A stretch of DNA of 55,508 bases from Betaproteobacteria bacterium (GCA_016868015.1 VGIF01000003.1:1-55508), one strand, 5' to 3'. Shown: positions 23,721-32,940, counted from the stretch's first letter. Made by a program: numbers and translations. The notes: a model not told the origin generated them from the sequence alone.

Positions 23721-25181
23721 CTACGATCGCGGTGACGCGCCGGCACGGGTCAGCAGCGTGCCCGGACGCGCGCCGCTGGGCTTGCCATGCGCCCACACCG
23801 GCTCGCCGTTCACCAGCACGGTGTGGATGCCCTTTGCCGGCGCGGTCGAATGCTGGAAGTCGGCGGCATCGATGATGGTATGGAGATCAAACAGCGTCAC
23901 GTCCGCGTGCGCGCCGGCTTGCAACACGCCGCGTCCCGCCAGACCAAACTTGCGCGCCGGCAAACCGGTCATTTTGTAGACCGCGGTTTCCAGCGAAAAA
24001 AGCTTTAAATCGCGCGCATAGTGGCCGAGCACGCGCGGGAACGTGCCCCACAGCCTCGGATGCGGCACGGCGTCGTGCGGCAAGCCGTCGGAGCCGATCA
24101 TGGTTTCATCGAAGCTCAAAATACGTTGTACGTCTTGTTCGTCGAGCATGAAATAAATCGCACCCGCGGGTTTGATTTTCGCCACCGCGGCATCCTTGGA
24201 CACGCCCAACCGCCGCGCCACCTCATCAAGATCCATGCCGTTAAACTCCGGATGGGGCTTGGACCAGGTGACGATGATGCGCGTGGATTGCGCAAGCCGG
24301 TCATCCCGCAGCACGGTGCTCGATGCGATATACGGATAACAATCGAGGCACACCGGCTGCTCGCGCATTTTTTGCCCGATCAGCGCCAGCGTCTCGGTGG
24401 AGCGGCCGTGATTGCGAACGCCCACCGTTTTGTGATGCGAAATCACCACCGGCACCTCAAGCGCGCGGCCGATGGCGCAGGTTTCCTCGATGGAATCGAG
24501 CACGCCCGCGTCTTCGTTGCGCATGTGCGTGACGTAGAGGCCGTTAAATTCGGTGAGCGGACGGCACACTTCGATGATTTCCTCGGCCGGCGCGCTCGCC
24601 GCGGGTGCATACGCGGTGCCGGTGGATACGCCAATCGCGCCGCCTGCCATCGACTCGCGCGCCAGTTCACGCATCCTCGCGATCTGGGCCGATGTGGCGG
24701 GACGATCGAGTCGATCCATCACCGCCACGCGAAACGTGGTGTGCCCCACCAGACATGCCGCGTTGAGCGCCGCGGGCCTGGCCGCGAGTTCCTCGCGATA
24801 CGCCGCGAACGTCGGAAAACGAAACCAGCCGCCGTCCCCGTCGAGCAAGTCCAGCGGCGGCGTTTGCGCGGCATGCGCGGGCGCATGCGCAAGGCTGATG
24901 CCGCAGTTGCCGGCGATCACCGTGGTCACGCCCTGGCTCACCTTGGGCGTCATCGCCGGGTCGGAAAACAACAGCCGGTCGTCGTGCGTGTGCACATCGA
25001 TGAAGCCGGGCGCGGCAATGAGCCCAGTAGCATCGATCTCGCGCTCGGCGCCAGCGCCTTTGAGTTCGCCGATGGCCGCGATTTTGCCGGCGCGTACGCC
25101 GATGTCGGCCGCGAAGCGCGGCGCGCGTGTGCCATCGATGATGCTGGCATTGCGGATCAGCAGGTCGTAGTGTTGGCTCAT
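23721..25181 (-). CDS. N-acyl-D-amino-acid deacylase (D-aminoacylase)
   Basis: 486 residues, full length. An amidohydrolase-superfamily enzyme that removes the acyl group from N-acyl-D-amino acids. The first metal motif is FIDVHTHDD (His64, His66). The family's CLVGHTTFR and VVISHHKTVG segments, the latter with further metal ligands, and DVTLFD near the C-terminus are present. No signal peptide, so it is cytoplasmic. With argE upstream and the racemase and gltIJKL nearby, the region could process N-acylated and D-amino acids. AT element copy 7 lies 119 bases before its ATG. Confidence 0.9.
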   Translation of the reverse strand: MSQHYDLLIRNASIIDGTRAPRFAADIGVRAGKIAAIGELKGAGAEREIDATGLIAAPGFIDVHTHDDRLLFSDPAMTPKVSQGVTTVIAGNCGISLAHAPAHAAQTPPLDLLDGDGGWFRFPTFAAYREELAARPAALNAACLVGHTTFRVAVMDRLDRPATSAQIARMRELARESMAGGAIGVSTGTAYAPAASAPAEEIIEVCRPLTEFNGLYVTHMRNEDAGVLDSIEETCAIGRALEVPVVISHHKTVGVRNHGRSTETLALIGQKMREQPVCLDCYPYIASSTVLRDDRLAQSTRIIVTWSKPHPEFNGMDLDEVARRLGVSKDAAVAKIKPAGAIYFMLDEQDVQRILSFDETMIGSDGLPHDAVPHPRLWGTFPRVLGHYARDLKLFSLETAVYKMTGLPARKFGLAGRGVLQAGAHADVTLFDLHTIIDAADFQHSTAPAKGIHTVLVNGEPVWAHGKPSGARPGTLLTRAGASPRS

Positions 25182-25300
25182 CTTGTGGGGTGGTGCGGGT
25201 CGCGGCTTAACCGTCCTGGCAAACAGCGCTTGTCACACCGGCGCGCCGTTGCCGTTGCAGGGGCACACCGGAGGTTAATCGGTGTTCGCGCTGGATGATC

Positions 25301-25331
25301 ATAAGTATTTGATTTTATTTAATATTTTATT
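25301..25331 (-). repeat. AT-rich border element, copy 7 (overlaps argE stop)
   Basis: Plus strand ATAAGTATTTGATTTTATTT then AATATTTTAT. The argE stop codon (TAA, minus strand, 25327-25329) lies inside the distal end of the element. The element points toward the D-aminoacylase gene. Confidence 0.85.
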
Positions 25332-26499
25332 TTTCACAGCAGCGCGCCATGAGCCCGCGCAAAAACGCTTCGCTGGCCGCGATTTGTTCCAGCGCTACAA
25401 ACTCATTAGGTTTGTGCGCCTGCTCGATCGAGCCCGGCCCGCAGATCACCGTGGGTATGCCGGCGCGCTGAAATTGCGAGCCCTCGGTGCCGTAGGACAC
25501 CTTGCCGATATCGTGATGGCCCGACAGCGCCTGCGCCAGCGCCACCACCTCGGTCTCCGCGCGGTTATCGAGCGCGGGTATCTCGGACATCAGCCTGATG
25601 TCAAAGCCCGCGTCCTTGTACACCGCGCGCATTTCCGGTTCCAGCGTTTGCTTGACGTAGGCATTGAACTCGGCAAAGAGTTTTGCCGGATCGTCGCCCG
25701 GCAGATGGCGAAACTCGAAATCGAACGTGCACTCGTGCGGCACGATGTTCAACGCCGTGCCGCCGTGAAACACGCCGGTGTGCACCGTGGTGTGAGCCAC
25801 GTCAAAGGCGCGGTCGTACGGCCCACCGTCACGATGGCGGCGCGCGAGACGTTTCAAAAACGCCACCGCTTCGGCGGCGGCCTCCACCGCGTTGACACCG
25901 CTGGGCGCGTACGCCGAGTGCGAGGCAAGCCCCTTCACCGTAGCGCGGTAACTTTTCTTGCCCTTGTGCGCGATCACCGGATGCATCAGCGTCGGCTCGC
26001 CGACAATGCACGATTGCGGTTTGATGCCGGCGGCGGTGAGATCGTCGATCATGCGCCCCACGCCGATGCAGCCCACCTCCTCGTCGTACGAAAACGCCAT
26101 ATGCAAGGGCGTGCTCAAGCCGCGCCCGACAAACTCCGGCAGCAACGCCAGCACCACCGCGATAAACCCCTTCATGTCCGAGGTGCCGCGGCCGTAGAGC
26201 TTGCCGTCGCGCTCGATCAGCGTGAACGGGTCGGTCTCCCACGCCTGGCCCTGCACCGGCACCACGTCGGTGTGGCCGGAGAGCACGATACCGCCTTGCC
26301 GGCGCGGCCCCAGCGTGGCAAACAGATTGGCCTTGCGTTTGTCCTCGTCGAAGGTCAAGCGCACATCGGCGTCTAACGGTTTCAAATACTCGCGCACGAA
26401 TTCGATCAGCGCCAGATTCGAATCGCGGCTCACCGTCGGGAAGCTTACCAGCTTGCGGATCATCTCCACGCTGGCGGGGTAACTCGTGGGGGCATTCAT
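25327..26499 (-). CDS. argE: acetylornithine deacetylase (M20 family)
   Basis: 390 residues. It hydrolyses N-acetylornithine to ornithine in arginine synthesis. Di-metal ligands and catalytic residues of the M20 family: LSGHTDVVP (His76, Asp78), GRGTSDMKGF (Asp108), YDEEVGCIG (Glu140/Glu141). Domain order is catalytic, dimerisation (about 180-295), catalytic. The match is best to ArgE rather than DapE, but a broader N-acyl-amino-acid deacylase is possible given the D-aminoacylase downstream. Its last codon and stop lie in AT element copy 7. Confidence 0.88.
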   Translation of the reverse strand: MNAPTSYPASVEMIRKLVSFPTVSRDSNLALIEFVREYLKPLDADVRLTFDEDKRKANLFATLGPRRQGGIVLSGHTDVVPVQGQAWETDPFTLIERDGKLYGRGTSDMKGFIAVVLALLPEFVGRGLSTPLHMAFSYDEEVGCIGVGRMIDDLTAAGIKPQSCIVGEPTLMHPVIAHKGKKSYRATVKGLASHSAYAPSGVNAVEAAAEAVAFLKRLARRHRDGGPYDRAFDVAHTTVHTGVFHGGTALNIVPHECTFDFEFRHLPGDDPAKLFAEFNAYVKQTLEPEMRAVYKDAGFDIRLMSEIPALDNRAETEVVALAQALSGHHDIGKVSYGTEGSQFQRAGIPTVICGPGSIEQAHKPNEFVALEQIAASEAFLRGLMARCCEK

Positions 26500-26601
26500 G
26501 CTACGGTTCTCACTGCCAAAAAATCAGCATAGGAGTCCGCCCGCGCCCTGTCAATCCGTGGAAATTCCGGTATGCTTTACGTTCATCGCCAAGGGGAACC
26601 C

Positions 26602-28209
26602 ATGAACAAGACGATTGTCGCCGCGTTCGCCGCCGCCGCGCTGGCGCAGCTCACGCCGCTCGCGCTGATGGTCGCGGCGCCGGCCGCCCGCGCCGCCGAA
26701 ATCAGTATCGCACTGGGCGCGGATGTCACCTCGATCGACCCGCACTTTCACAATCTCACGCCCAACAATAACGTGGCGGAACATATCTTTGAAACGCTGG
26801 TCACCAAGGACGCGCGCTCGCGCTTAAGGCCCGCGCTCGCCGAATCGTGGCGCGCCATTGACGATCTCACCTGGGAGTTCCGCTTGCGCAAGGGGGTGAA
26901 GTTTCACGACGGCGCCGACTTCACCGCGCAGGATGTGGTGTTCACGCTCGAGCGCGTGCCCGCGGTGCCCAACAGCCCTTCGTCGTTCGCCACCTACAGC
27001 AAACAAATCGTCGAGAAAATCATCGTCGACCCTCACACCATACGGTTCAAAACCGCCACGCCCTACCCGCTGATGCCCACCGACATGAGCACGATTTTTA
27101 TCGTCTCCTCGCGCGCGGCCAAGGGCGCCACCGCCGCCGGCGCCAGCACCGAGGATTTCAATAGCGGCAAAGCCGCCATCGGCACCGGCCCCTTTAAATT
27201 CGTGCGCTACGCCAAGGGCGACCGGCTTGAACTCGCGCGCCACGATGCCTATTGGGGCGTGAAGCCGGCATGGGAAAAGGTGACGTTTCGCCTGATCACC
27301 GCCGACCCGACGCGGGTGGCGGCGCTGCTGGCGGGCGATGTGCGCGCGATTGAAAACGTGCCCACGTCCGACATCGCGCGCATCGCCAAATCGAAGGACT
27401 TCACGCTCTATCGCACGGTGTCGCACCGCCTGATGTACCTGCACCTGGACAGCAATCGAGACCGCTCGCCCTTCGTCACGGACAAAGCGGGCAAGCCGCT
27501 CGACAAAAACCCGTTAAAGGATGTTCGCGTGCGCCGCGCGATCAGCAAGGCGATCAACCGCCAGGCGCTGGTCGAGCGCGTGATGGAGGGCGCGGCCGTC
27601 GCCACCGGGCAATTGATGCCCGAAGGGATGTTCGGCCACACGCCCGCGCTTAAGCCCGAAGCCCATGATGTCGAAGGTGCGCGCAAGCTGCTGGCCGAGG
27701 CGGGCTACCCCGATGGCTTCGCAATCACGCTGCATGCGCCGAATAACCGCTACGTCAATGACGAACAAATAGCGCAGGCGATCGCGCAATTGCTCACGCG
27801 CGCGGGCATCGCCACCAAGGTGGACGCGATGCCGGCGAGCGTGTTTTTCTCACGCGGCAGTAAGCTCGATTTCAGCTTCCTGCTGGCGGGTTGGGGCGCC
27901 GACACCGCCGAAGCGTCCTCGCCGTTAAAAGCCCTGCTCGCCACCTTCGACACCGCCAAGGGCATGGGCACGGCCAACCGCGGCCGCTATTCCAATCCTA
28001 AAATGGACGCCGTGCTCACCCAGGCGCTCTCCACGGTGGACGACGTGAAACGCGAACGCCTGTTGCAACAAGCCACCGAAATCGCGGTCGGCGATCTGGG
28101 CATCATCCCGCTCTACCATCAGCACAATCTGTGGGCGGCGCGCAGGGGCGTCACCTATACCGCGCGCACGGATGAACGGACGTTGGCGCATGAATTTAAA
28201 TTCCAGTGA
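26602..28209 (+). CDS. peptide/nickel-type ABC transporter binding protein (SBP family 5), copy 1
   Basis: 535 residues from the ATG at 26602, which has AAGGGGA upstream. Signal peptide to about residue 34 (ending AARAAE). Family-5 signature near VTSIDPHFHNLTPNNNVAEH, plus WEFRLRKGVKFHDGADFTAQDVVF. It binds short peptides or similar ligands in the periplasm. No permease or ATPase genes follow: the next gene, 21 bases on, is a paralogous receptor, so the importer must be elsewhere or shared. Confidence 0.93.
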   Translation: MNKTIVAAFAAAALAQLTPLALMVAAPAARAAEISIALGADVTSIDPHFHNLTPNNNVAEHIFETLVTKDARSRLRPALAESWRAIDDLTWEFRLRKGVKFHDGADFTAQDVVFTLERVPAVPNSPSSFATYSKQIVEKIIVDPHTIRFKTATPYPLMPTDMSTIFIVSSRAAKGATAAGASTEDFNSGKAAIGTGPFKFVRYAKGDRLELARHDAYWGVKPAWEKVTFRLITADPTRVAALLAGDVRAIENVPTSDIARIAKSKDFTLYRTVSHRLMYLHLDSNRDRSPFVTDKAGKPLDKNPLKDVRVRRAISKAINRQALVERVMEGAAVATGQLMPEGMFGHTPALKPEAHDVEGARKLLAEAGYPDGFAITLHAPNNRYVNDEQIAQAIAQLLTRAGIATKVDAMPASVFFSRGSKLDFSFLLAGWGADTAEASSPLKALLATFDTAKGMGTANRGRYSNPKMDAVLTQALSTVDDVKRERLLQQATEIAVGDLGIIPLYHQHNLWAARRGVTYTARTDERTLAHEFKFQ

Positions 28210-28230
28210 AAGCGTAAGAGGTGTAACGAC

Positions 28231-29775
28231 ATGTTAGGACGATTTTTCGCCGCGGCGCTTGCGATTGCCTGTACGCTGACCCACGCCGCCGACCTGCGCA
28301 TCGGGCTTTCCGCCGACGTCACCACGGTTGATCCGCACCATTTGCCCTCGCAGCCGAATCTCACCATCGCTTACCATGTGTTCGATGCGTTGACGCATGT
28401 CGATGAGAGGGCGCGCATCATTCCGGGGCTGGCGGTGTCGTGGCGCACGCTCGATCCGACCACTTGGGAGTTCAAGCTGCGCCCGGGCGTGAAGTTTCAC
28501 GACGGCTCTGAACTCACCGCCGAAGACGTGGTGTTTTCCCTGGACCGTCCGCCCACGGTCAAGGGCGGCGGCTTTGGCTCGTACGTGGCAATGATTCAAT
28601 CCAAGGAGATCGTCGACAAGCTGACGATCCGCATCCGCACGCGCGCGCCCTACGGTGCGCTGCCGCAAGAGATCAACTCGGTCGCCATCGTCTCAAAAAA
28701 ACACGCCGCCAATGCCGCCGGCGAGGACTTCGATTCGGGCAAGGCCACCATCGGCACCGGGCCCTATAAGTTCGTGCGCTTTGCGCGCGGCGACCGCGTC
28801 GAGTATGTGCGCAACGACGATTATTGGGGCGGGCGCCCGGCATGGGAGCGGGTGACGTTACGCATCATGCCCAACGATCCGGTGCGCACGGCCGCTCTGC
28901 TCGCCGGCGAGCTCGACGTCATCGAGCATGTGCCGCCGGCGGATCGGCCGCGGCTTGCGAAGCATCCGAAGCTGCGCATCGACCAAGCCACCTCCTGGCG
29001 CACGCTGTTCTTGCACCTTGACCAGTTTCGCACCACCCCGCTTTATGTGACCGACAACGCCGGCAAGCCGTTGGCCAAAAATCCCTTCATGGATATTCGC
29101 GTGCGCCGCGCGATGTCGATGGCGATCAACCGGCAAGCCATCACCGAGCGTGTGATGGAACAACTCGCGGTGCCGGCGGCCAATGTCGTCTCGCCCGGCG
29201 TGTTCGGCCACAATCCGCAGCTCAAACCCGAGCCCTACAATCCCGACGGCGCGAAAAAATTACTCGCCGAGGCCGGCTACCCCGATGGCTTCGGCATCAC
29301 GCTGTCGGGCACCAACAACCGTTACATTAACGACCAGCAAATTCTGCAGGCCGTGGCACAGATGTTCACGCGCGTGGGCATCCAGACCAAAGTGGAAGCG
29401 CTGCCGCTGGCAGTCTATTTCCCCAAGGCGCGCAAGGACGATACCAGCGTCGCGTTGCTCGGCTGGGGTTCGTTTTCGGGCGACCTTGCGCTGCGTTCGC
29501 TGCTCGCCACACCCGATGCCACGCGCGGCTGGGGCTCGTGGAACTGGGGCAAATCCTCCAACGCCAAGCTCGATCAATTGCTGACCCAGGCGTTTGCCAC
29601 CACCGAGGTAAAGGCGCGCGAAGCGCTGGTGCGCGAAGCGATGGCCGCCGCCATGGCCGAAGTGCCGGTGATACCGCTGCACCATCAAATCGTCACCTGG
29701 GCGATGCGTAGCGACATCACCTACACGCCGCGCACGGACGAATTTACCTTCGCGCATTTGTTCAGGCCGCGCTGA
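28231..29775 (+). CDS. peptide/nickel-type ABC transporter binding protein (SBP family 5), copy 2
   Basis: 514 residues with a short signal peptide (MLGRFFAAALAIACTLTHAA). It is clearly a paralogue of the gene before it: both share DVTxxDPH, TWEFxLRxGVKFHDG, GTGPxKFVR and the long block RVRRAxSxAINRQA. The duplication is old enough for many substitutions. The second copy probably binds a different ligand. No membrane components follow; a dehydrogenase gene is next. Confidence 0.93.
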   Translation: MLGRFFAAALAIACTLTHAADLRIGLSADVTTVDPHHLPSQPNLTIAYHVFDALTHVDERARIIPGLAVSWRTLDPTTWEFKLRPGVKFHDGSELTAEDVVFSLDRPPTVKGGGFGSYVAMIQSKEIVDKLTIRIRTRAPYGALPQEINSVAIVSKKHAANAAGEDFDSGKATIGTGPYKFVRFARGDRVEYVRNDDYWGGRPAWERVTLRIMPNDPVRTAALLAGELDVIEHVPPADRPRLAKHPKLRIDQATSWRTLFLHLDQFRTTPLYVTDNAGKPLAKNPFMDIRVRRAMSMAINRQAITERVMEQLAVPAANVVSPGVFGHNPQLKPEPYNPDGAKKLLAEAGYPDGFGITLSGTNNRYINDQQILQAVAQMFTRVGIQTKVEALPLAVYFPKARKDDTSVALLGWGSFSGDLALRSLLATPDATRGWGSWNWGKSSNAKLDQLLTQAFATTEVKAREALVREAMAAAMAEVPVIPLHHQIVTWAMRSDITYTPRTDEFTFAHLFRPR

Positions 29776-29881
29776 CAATCGCGCGGCACCACTGCGGCGT
29801 TCCCGCGCGGGAGCGACAGGGAAAGTCTGTCGGGTTATACCAGGGCTCAGTAGGTGACACTCGGTCCCCAAAATAATCGAT

Positions 29882-30823
29882 ATGAAACCTGAAATCGTTT
29901 TCCTGCGCGCCTTCTACGAGCCCGCCATGGCCGCGCTCGAAGGCGAGTTCACCGTGCATAATGCGTATGCGGCTGCCAACCCGCTCGCTTACATTCAACA
30001 GCACTGCGCCAACGCGCGCGCGGTCATTTCAACCACCACCACCGAAGTCACCCGCGCGCATTTCGAAGCCTTGCCCAAGCTGGAACTTCTCGCGTGTTAC
30101 GGCCCGTACGTTACCCTGATCGATTTCAAAGCAGCCAAAGACCACAACGTCACAGTGACCCACACCCCCGACGCCACCGCCGAGCCGGTGGCCGATCTCA
30201 CCTTAGGCCTGATCGTCGCGGTGATGCGGCGCATTTGCGAAGCGGACCGTTTTGTGCGCGCGGGGCTGTGGCCGAAACAAGTGTTCCCCGCCGGCGTGCA
30301 AATGCGCGATAAAACTTGCGGCATCGTCGGCATGGGCCGCATCGGGCGCGAGATCGCGCTGCGCGCGGCGGGCTTTGGCATGCACATCGCTTATTGCGGG
30401 CCCCGGCGTAAAGATGATTTGCCGTATCGCTATTTCGATAACCTCGAACAACTGGCGCGTGAAAGCGCTTGTCTGGTCGTCACCTGCGCGCTCACGCCGG
30501 AAACCTGCAATCTCATCAACGCACGCGTGATCACGGCGCTCGGCAGCGACGGCTATTTGATCAACGTCGCGCGCGGCGCGATAGTGGATGAGCCCGCTTT
30601 GATCGACGCACTCGTTAATAAAAAAATCGCCGGCGCCGCGCTCGATGTGTTCGCCAATGAACCGCACGTGCCGCAAGCGCTGCTCACCCTGGACAACGTG
30701 GTGCTCGCGCCGCACATGGGCACCTCCACGCGCGAGGTTCGCGATGGCCGCATGGAGAAATTACTGCACGATGTGCGAGCGCATTTTGCCGGCGAACCGC
30801 TGCGTTATGCGATTTCAGCGTGA
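29882..30823 (+). CDS. D-isomer-specific 2-hydroxyacid dehydrogenase
   Basis: 313 residues. NAD(P)-dependent interconversion of a 2-hydroxyacid and a 2-ketoacid. Rossmann motif GIVGMGRIGREIALRAAGFG (about 147-166). Catalytic residues Arg231 (in NVARGAIVDE), Glu260 and His278 (in APHMGTST) are all present. The exact substrate (glyoxylate, hydroxypyruvate or other) cannot be told. AT element copy 8 starts 5 bases after its stop codon. Confidence 0.92.
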   Translation: MKPEIVFLRAFYEPAMAALEGEFTVHNAYAAANPLAYIQQHCANARAVISTTTTEVTRAHFEALPKLELLACYGPYVTLIDFKAAKDHNVTVTHTPDATAEPVADLTLGLIVAVMRRICEADRFVRAGLWPKQVFPAGVQMRDKTCGIVGMGRIGREIALRAAGFGMHIAYCGPRRKDDLPYRYFDNLEQLARESACLVVTCALTPETCNLINARVITALGSDGYLINVARGAIVDEPALIDALVNKKIAGAALDVFANEPHVPQALLTLDNVVLAPHMGTSTREVRDGRMEKLLHDVRAHFAGEPLRYAISA

Positions 30824-30827
30824 TATC

Positions 30828-30860
30828 GTAAATATCTGATTTTATTTAATATTTTAAAAA
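30828..30860 (-). repeat. AT-rich border element, copy 8
   Basis: Plus strand GTAAATATCTGATTTTATTT then AATATTTTAAAAA. It begins 5 bases after the dehydrogenase stop and is oriented away from the next gene. Two substitutions from consensus in the outer end. Confidence 0.8.
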
Positions 30861-30885
30861 CTTGCGGCCACTGAAAGCTATCACT

Positions 30886-30964
30886 GTCGTTCCCGCGCAG
30901 GCGCGAACCCATGACACAGGCGCCACCGGCAACGCCCTATCGATTCCCGCCTGCGCGGGAGTGG
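30886..30964. repeat. GTCGTTCCCGCGCAGGCG REP pair (degenerate)
   Basis: A left arm GTCGTTCCCGCGCAGGCGCG and a right arm CGATTCCCGCCTGCGCGGGA face each other across about 35 bases. This is the same repeat family as at 37716-37943 and 42621-42703. An in-frame ATG for the next gene falls inside it but is unlikely to be used. Confidence 0.8.
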
Positions 30965-30994
30965 CCCGTGAACATTGACGACACGAGGAAACAC

Positions 30995-31975
30995 ATGGCT
31001 CAAGACAACATGAAGCGCACCGGCTCCATCGACGCCCACGCCCACTGGTCGCCCATGCCCTACATTGAGTACGCGACGCAACAAGGCGGCAAGATCACCA
31101 GCGGCGCGCCGCACCCGCTAAGCTACGATCTCGCCGCGCGCGTGGAATGGATGGACTCGCGCAACGTGAAGACGCACGTGCTGTCACTCTCCGGCGGCAT
31201 GCCCTGGCAATGGGCCTCGCCCGACGCCGCCGACAAACTCGCGCGCCTGGTCAACGATGCCGCGGTGCAGGCGCATCAAGCCTACCCTGATCGTTTTGTC
31301 GCCGCGGTGGCGATCCCCATGCGCGACCCCAAAGCGGCGCTGCGCGAAATGGATCGCATGGCCGGCAAACCCGGCATCCGCGCCATGCACTTGCCCAACT
31401 CGGTCGAAGGCATCGACTACTTGTTCACGCCGCAATACGAGCCCCTGGTCGCGCGCTGCGAGGAACTCGGCTACCCGCTGCTGTTTCACCCGCTCGACGG
31501 CGAGCCCAATCACTATGGCGGCCCGGAGCGGCTCGGCGGCCACAACTTCATATACAACACGCTGGGTTTCCCGTTCGAAACCGCCACCACCGCGGTGAAA
31601 TTCATCTACAGCGGGTATCTGGACAAATACCCCAAGCTCGACATCGTGCTGCCGCACGCCGGCGGCTGCTTTCCGTACATCGCCGGGCGCGTGGAACACA
31701 GCATCAAAAAAGGCGCGGTTGAAGTCGCCTCAAAGTTGAAAGGCTCGATCCGCGATTACATCCGTCGCTTCCACTACGACTCGCTTGCTTACTACCCAGA
31801 GACGCTGCGCTTTATGATCGACTTGATCGGCGCCGACCGCATCGTCATCGGCACCGACAACTACGCGCGGATGGATGTGGAACATCCAAACGCGCTGGTG
31901 GAGTCGCTTAATTTGCCGGCTGCGGATTTGCAGAAGATATTGTTTGGGAATGCGGCGCGGTTGATGAAGTTGTAA
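30995..31975 (+). CDS. amidohydrolase family 2 (ACMSD-like) protein
   Basis: 326 residues from the ATG at 30995, with GAGGAA just upstream; a longer frame from 30911 would start inside a REP element. This family contains decarboxylases and hydrolases with a mononuclear metal centre. Metal motif DAHAHWSPM is at the N-terminus, with His in LLFHPLDGE and VLPHAGGCF, and an Asp in IVIGTDNYA. ACMSD-like members decarboxylate aromatic or unsaturated acids, so a role in breakdown of such acids is plausible. Cytoplasmic. Confidence 0.87.
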   Translation: MAQDNMKRTGSIDAHAHWSPMPYIEYATQQGGKITSGAPHPLSYDLAARVEWMDSRNVKTHVLSLSGGMPWQWASPDAADKLARLVNDAAVQAHQAYPDRFVAAVAIPMRDPKAALREMDRMAGKPGIRAMHLPNSVEGIDYLFTPQYEPLVARCEELGYPLLFHPLDGEPNHYGGPERLGGHNFIYNTLGFPFETATTAVKFIYSGYLDKYPKLDIVLPHAGGCFPYIAGRVEHSIKKGAVEVASKLKGSIRDYIRRFHYDSLAYYPETLRFMIDLIGADRIVIGTDNYARMDVEHPNALVESLNLPAADLQKILFGNAARLMKL

Positions 31976-31986
31976 GGCGCGCGACG

Positions 31987-32016
31987 CTTAAAATGTACTC
32001 ACAATTGGCGTACAAT
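31987..32016 (+). promoter_or_regulatory. candidate promoter/operator of the TacAT-like module
   Basis: A -35-like CTTAAA (31987-31992) and -10-like TACAAT (32011-32016) are 18 bases apart. TGTAC and GTACA flank the spacer and form a short inverted repeat, where the antitoxin could bind to repress its own operon. Confidence 0.45.
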
Positions 32017-32041
32017 GCCGCCTGTAATGAATAACCCGCCC

Positions 32042-32323
32042 ATGGACACGACTGCCACCAAGGAAAGCCGGCTCAACATTCGCTGCAACAGCCGCGCGCG
32101 AAAATTACTCGATAAGGCAGCGACCTATTCGCAGGTGAGCGTGTCGGAGTTTGTACTCACGCACGCGCTAGCCTCCGCCGAAAAAGTCGTGCAAGAAAAC
32201 GAAAATATCACCCTGAAGCCGGACGACTTTCGCGCGTTTCTCGCGGCACTCGACAAACCCGTGAAGCCCAACGCCGCGCTAAAAAAAGCCTTTAAACGCC
32301 ACGCGGCGCAGGTTGCGCGCTGA
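32042..32323 (+). CDS. DUF1778 (TacA-like) antitoxin
   Basis: 93 residues from the ATG at 32042; ATGs at 32027 and 32015 are also in frame and no ribosome site distinguishes them. The ribbon-helix-helix DNA-binding part is visible at the N-terminus (ESRLNIRCNSRARKLLDKAATY then SVSEFVLTHAL), followed by a C-terminal toxin-binding tail. In this family the antitoxin neutralises a GNAT toxin and represses the operon. Its stop codon overlaps the start of the toxin frame. Confidence 0.88.
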   Translation: MDTTATKESRLNIRCNSRARKLLDKAATYSQVSVSEFVLTHALASAEKVVQENENITLKPDDFRAFLAALDKPVKPNAALKKAFKRHAAQVAR

Positions 32324-32820
32324 ACCTGTTCAGAATACGCGCCCTCGATCGCGAGGCCGATACGGCGGTTTTTCGCTGCGGGCAAGCGCCGCTCGACGAC
32401 TATATTCGCCGCTATGCATCACAAGACATTCGTCGCAACGTCGCGCGCGTGTTTATCGCCACGCCGACAGACGCCCCACGCCGCCTCGCGGGATTTTTCA
32501 CACTGAGTGCGGGCAGCGTCAGTTGCACCGCCCCGCCGGAAGCCCTGACGAAAAAGTTGCCGCGTTACCCCATCCCCGTGGCGCTCATCGGACGCCTCGC
32601 GGTCGAAACGGACTTTAAAGGTAAGGGCTTGGGCTCCATACGCCTCGCAGACGCTTGCCAGAAAGTGGCCCTGGCGGGCGCCGTGCTGGCGGTAGCAGGC
32701 ATAATTGTCGATGCGAAGGACGACGCCGCAATTGCGTTCTATCGGCACTTTGGATTTCTGGATTTGCCTGGCGGGACAAATCGATTGCTGTTGCCGGCGG
32801 CGGCGTTTCCTTCACGGTGA
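32320..32820 (+). CDS. GNAT-family TacT-like toxin
   Basis: 166 residues if translated from CTG at 32320, which overlaps the antitoxin stop (CTGA). The family's N-terminal F-x-CG-x-x-x-LDDYI block (residues 18-29) is upstream of the first canonical start, a GTG at 32449, which would delete 43 residues. The acetyl-CoA loop is at VETDFKGKGLGS (95-106) and the catalytic Tyr141 lies in AFYRHFGF. TacT toxins acetylate the amino group of charged tRNAs and stop translation. A CTG start would keep toxin output low; a sequencing error in the start region is the alternative. Confidence 0.82.
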   Translation: MNLFRIRALDREADTAVFRCGQAPLDDYIRRYASQDIRRNVARVFIATPTDAPRRLAGFFTLSAGSVSCTAPPEALTKKLPRYPIPVALIGRLAVETDFKGKGLGSIRLADACQKVALAGAVLAVAGIIVDAKDDAAIAFYRHFGFLDLPGGTNRLLLPAAAFPSR

Positions 32821-32852
32821 ATATCAACGCCCGCCAGGAAGGAACGTAGCGG

Positions 32853-32904
32853 ATCCGGGGCAATGAACCCCGGGTTACACTTCGTTTTACCCGGGCTACG
32901 CTCG
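32853..32904. repeat. CCCGGG palindromic element
   Basis: Inverted AACCCCGGGTTAC and ACCCGGGCTACG segments between the two convergent toxin genes. It resembles the dispersed CGTAGCCCGGG repeats common in proteobacteria and could serve as a bidirectional terminator. Confidence 0.65.
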
Positions 32905-32940
32905 CTGCCGTCCCTCGCGGTTCTCGCGAAACCGCGCAAG

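Noticed and set aside
30911..30994. Upstream ATG at 30911 as start of the ACMSD-like protein
   Set aside because: It lies inside a REP element; the ATG at 30995 has a ribosome site and begins just before the conserved metal motif.
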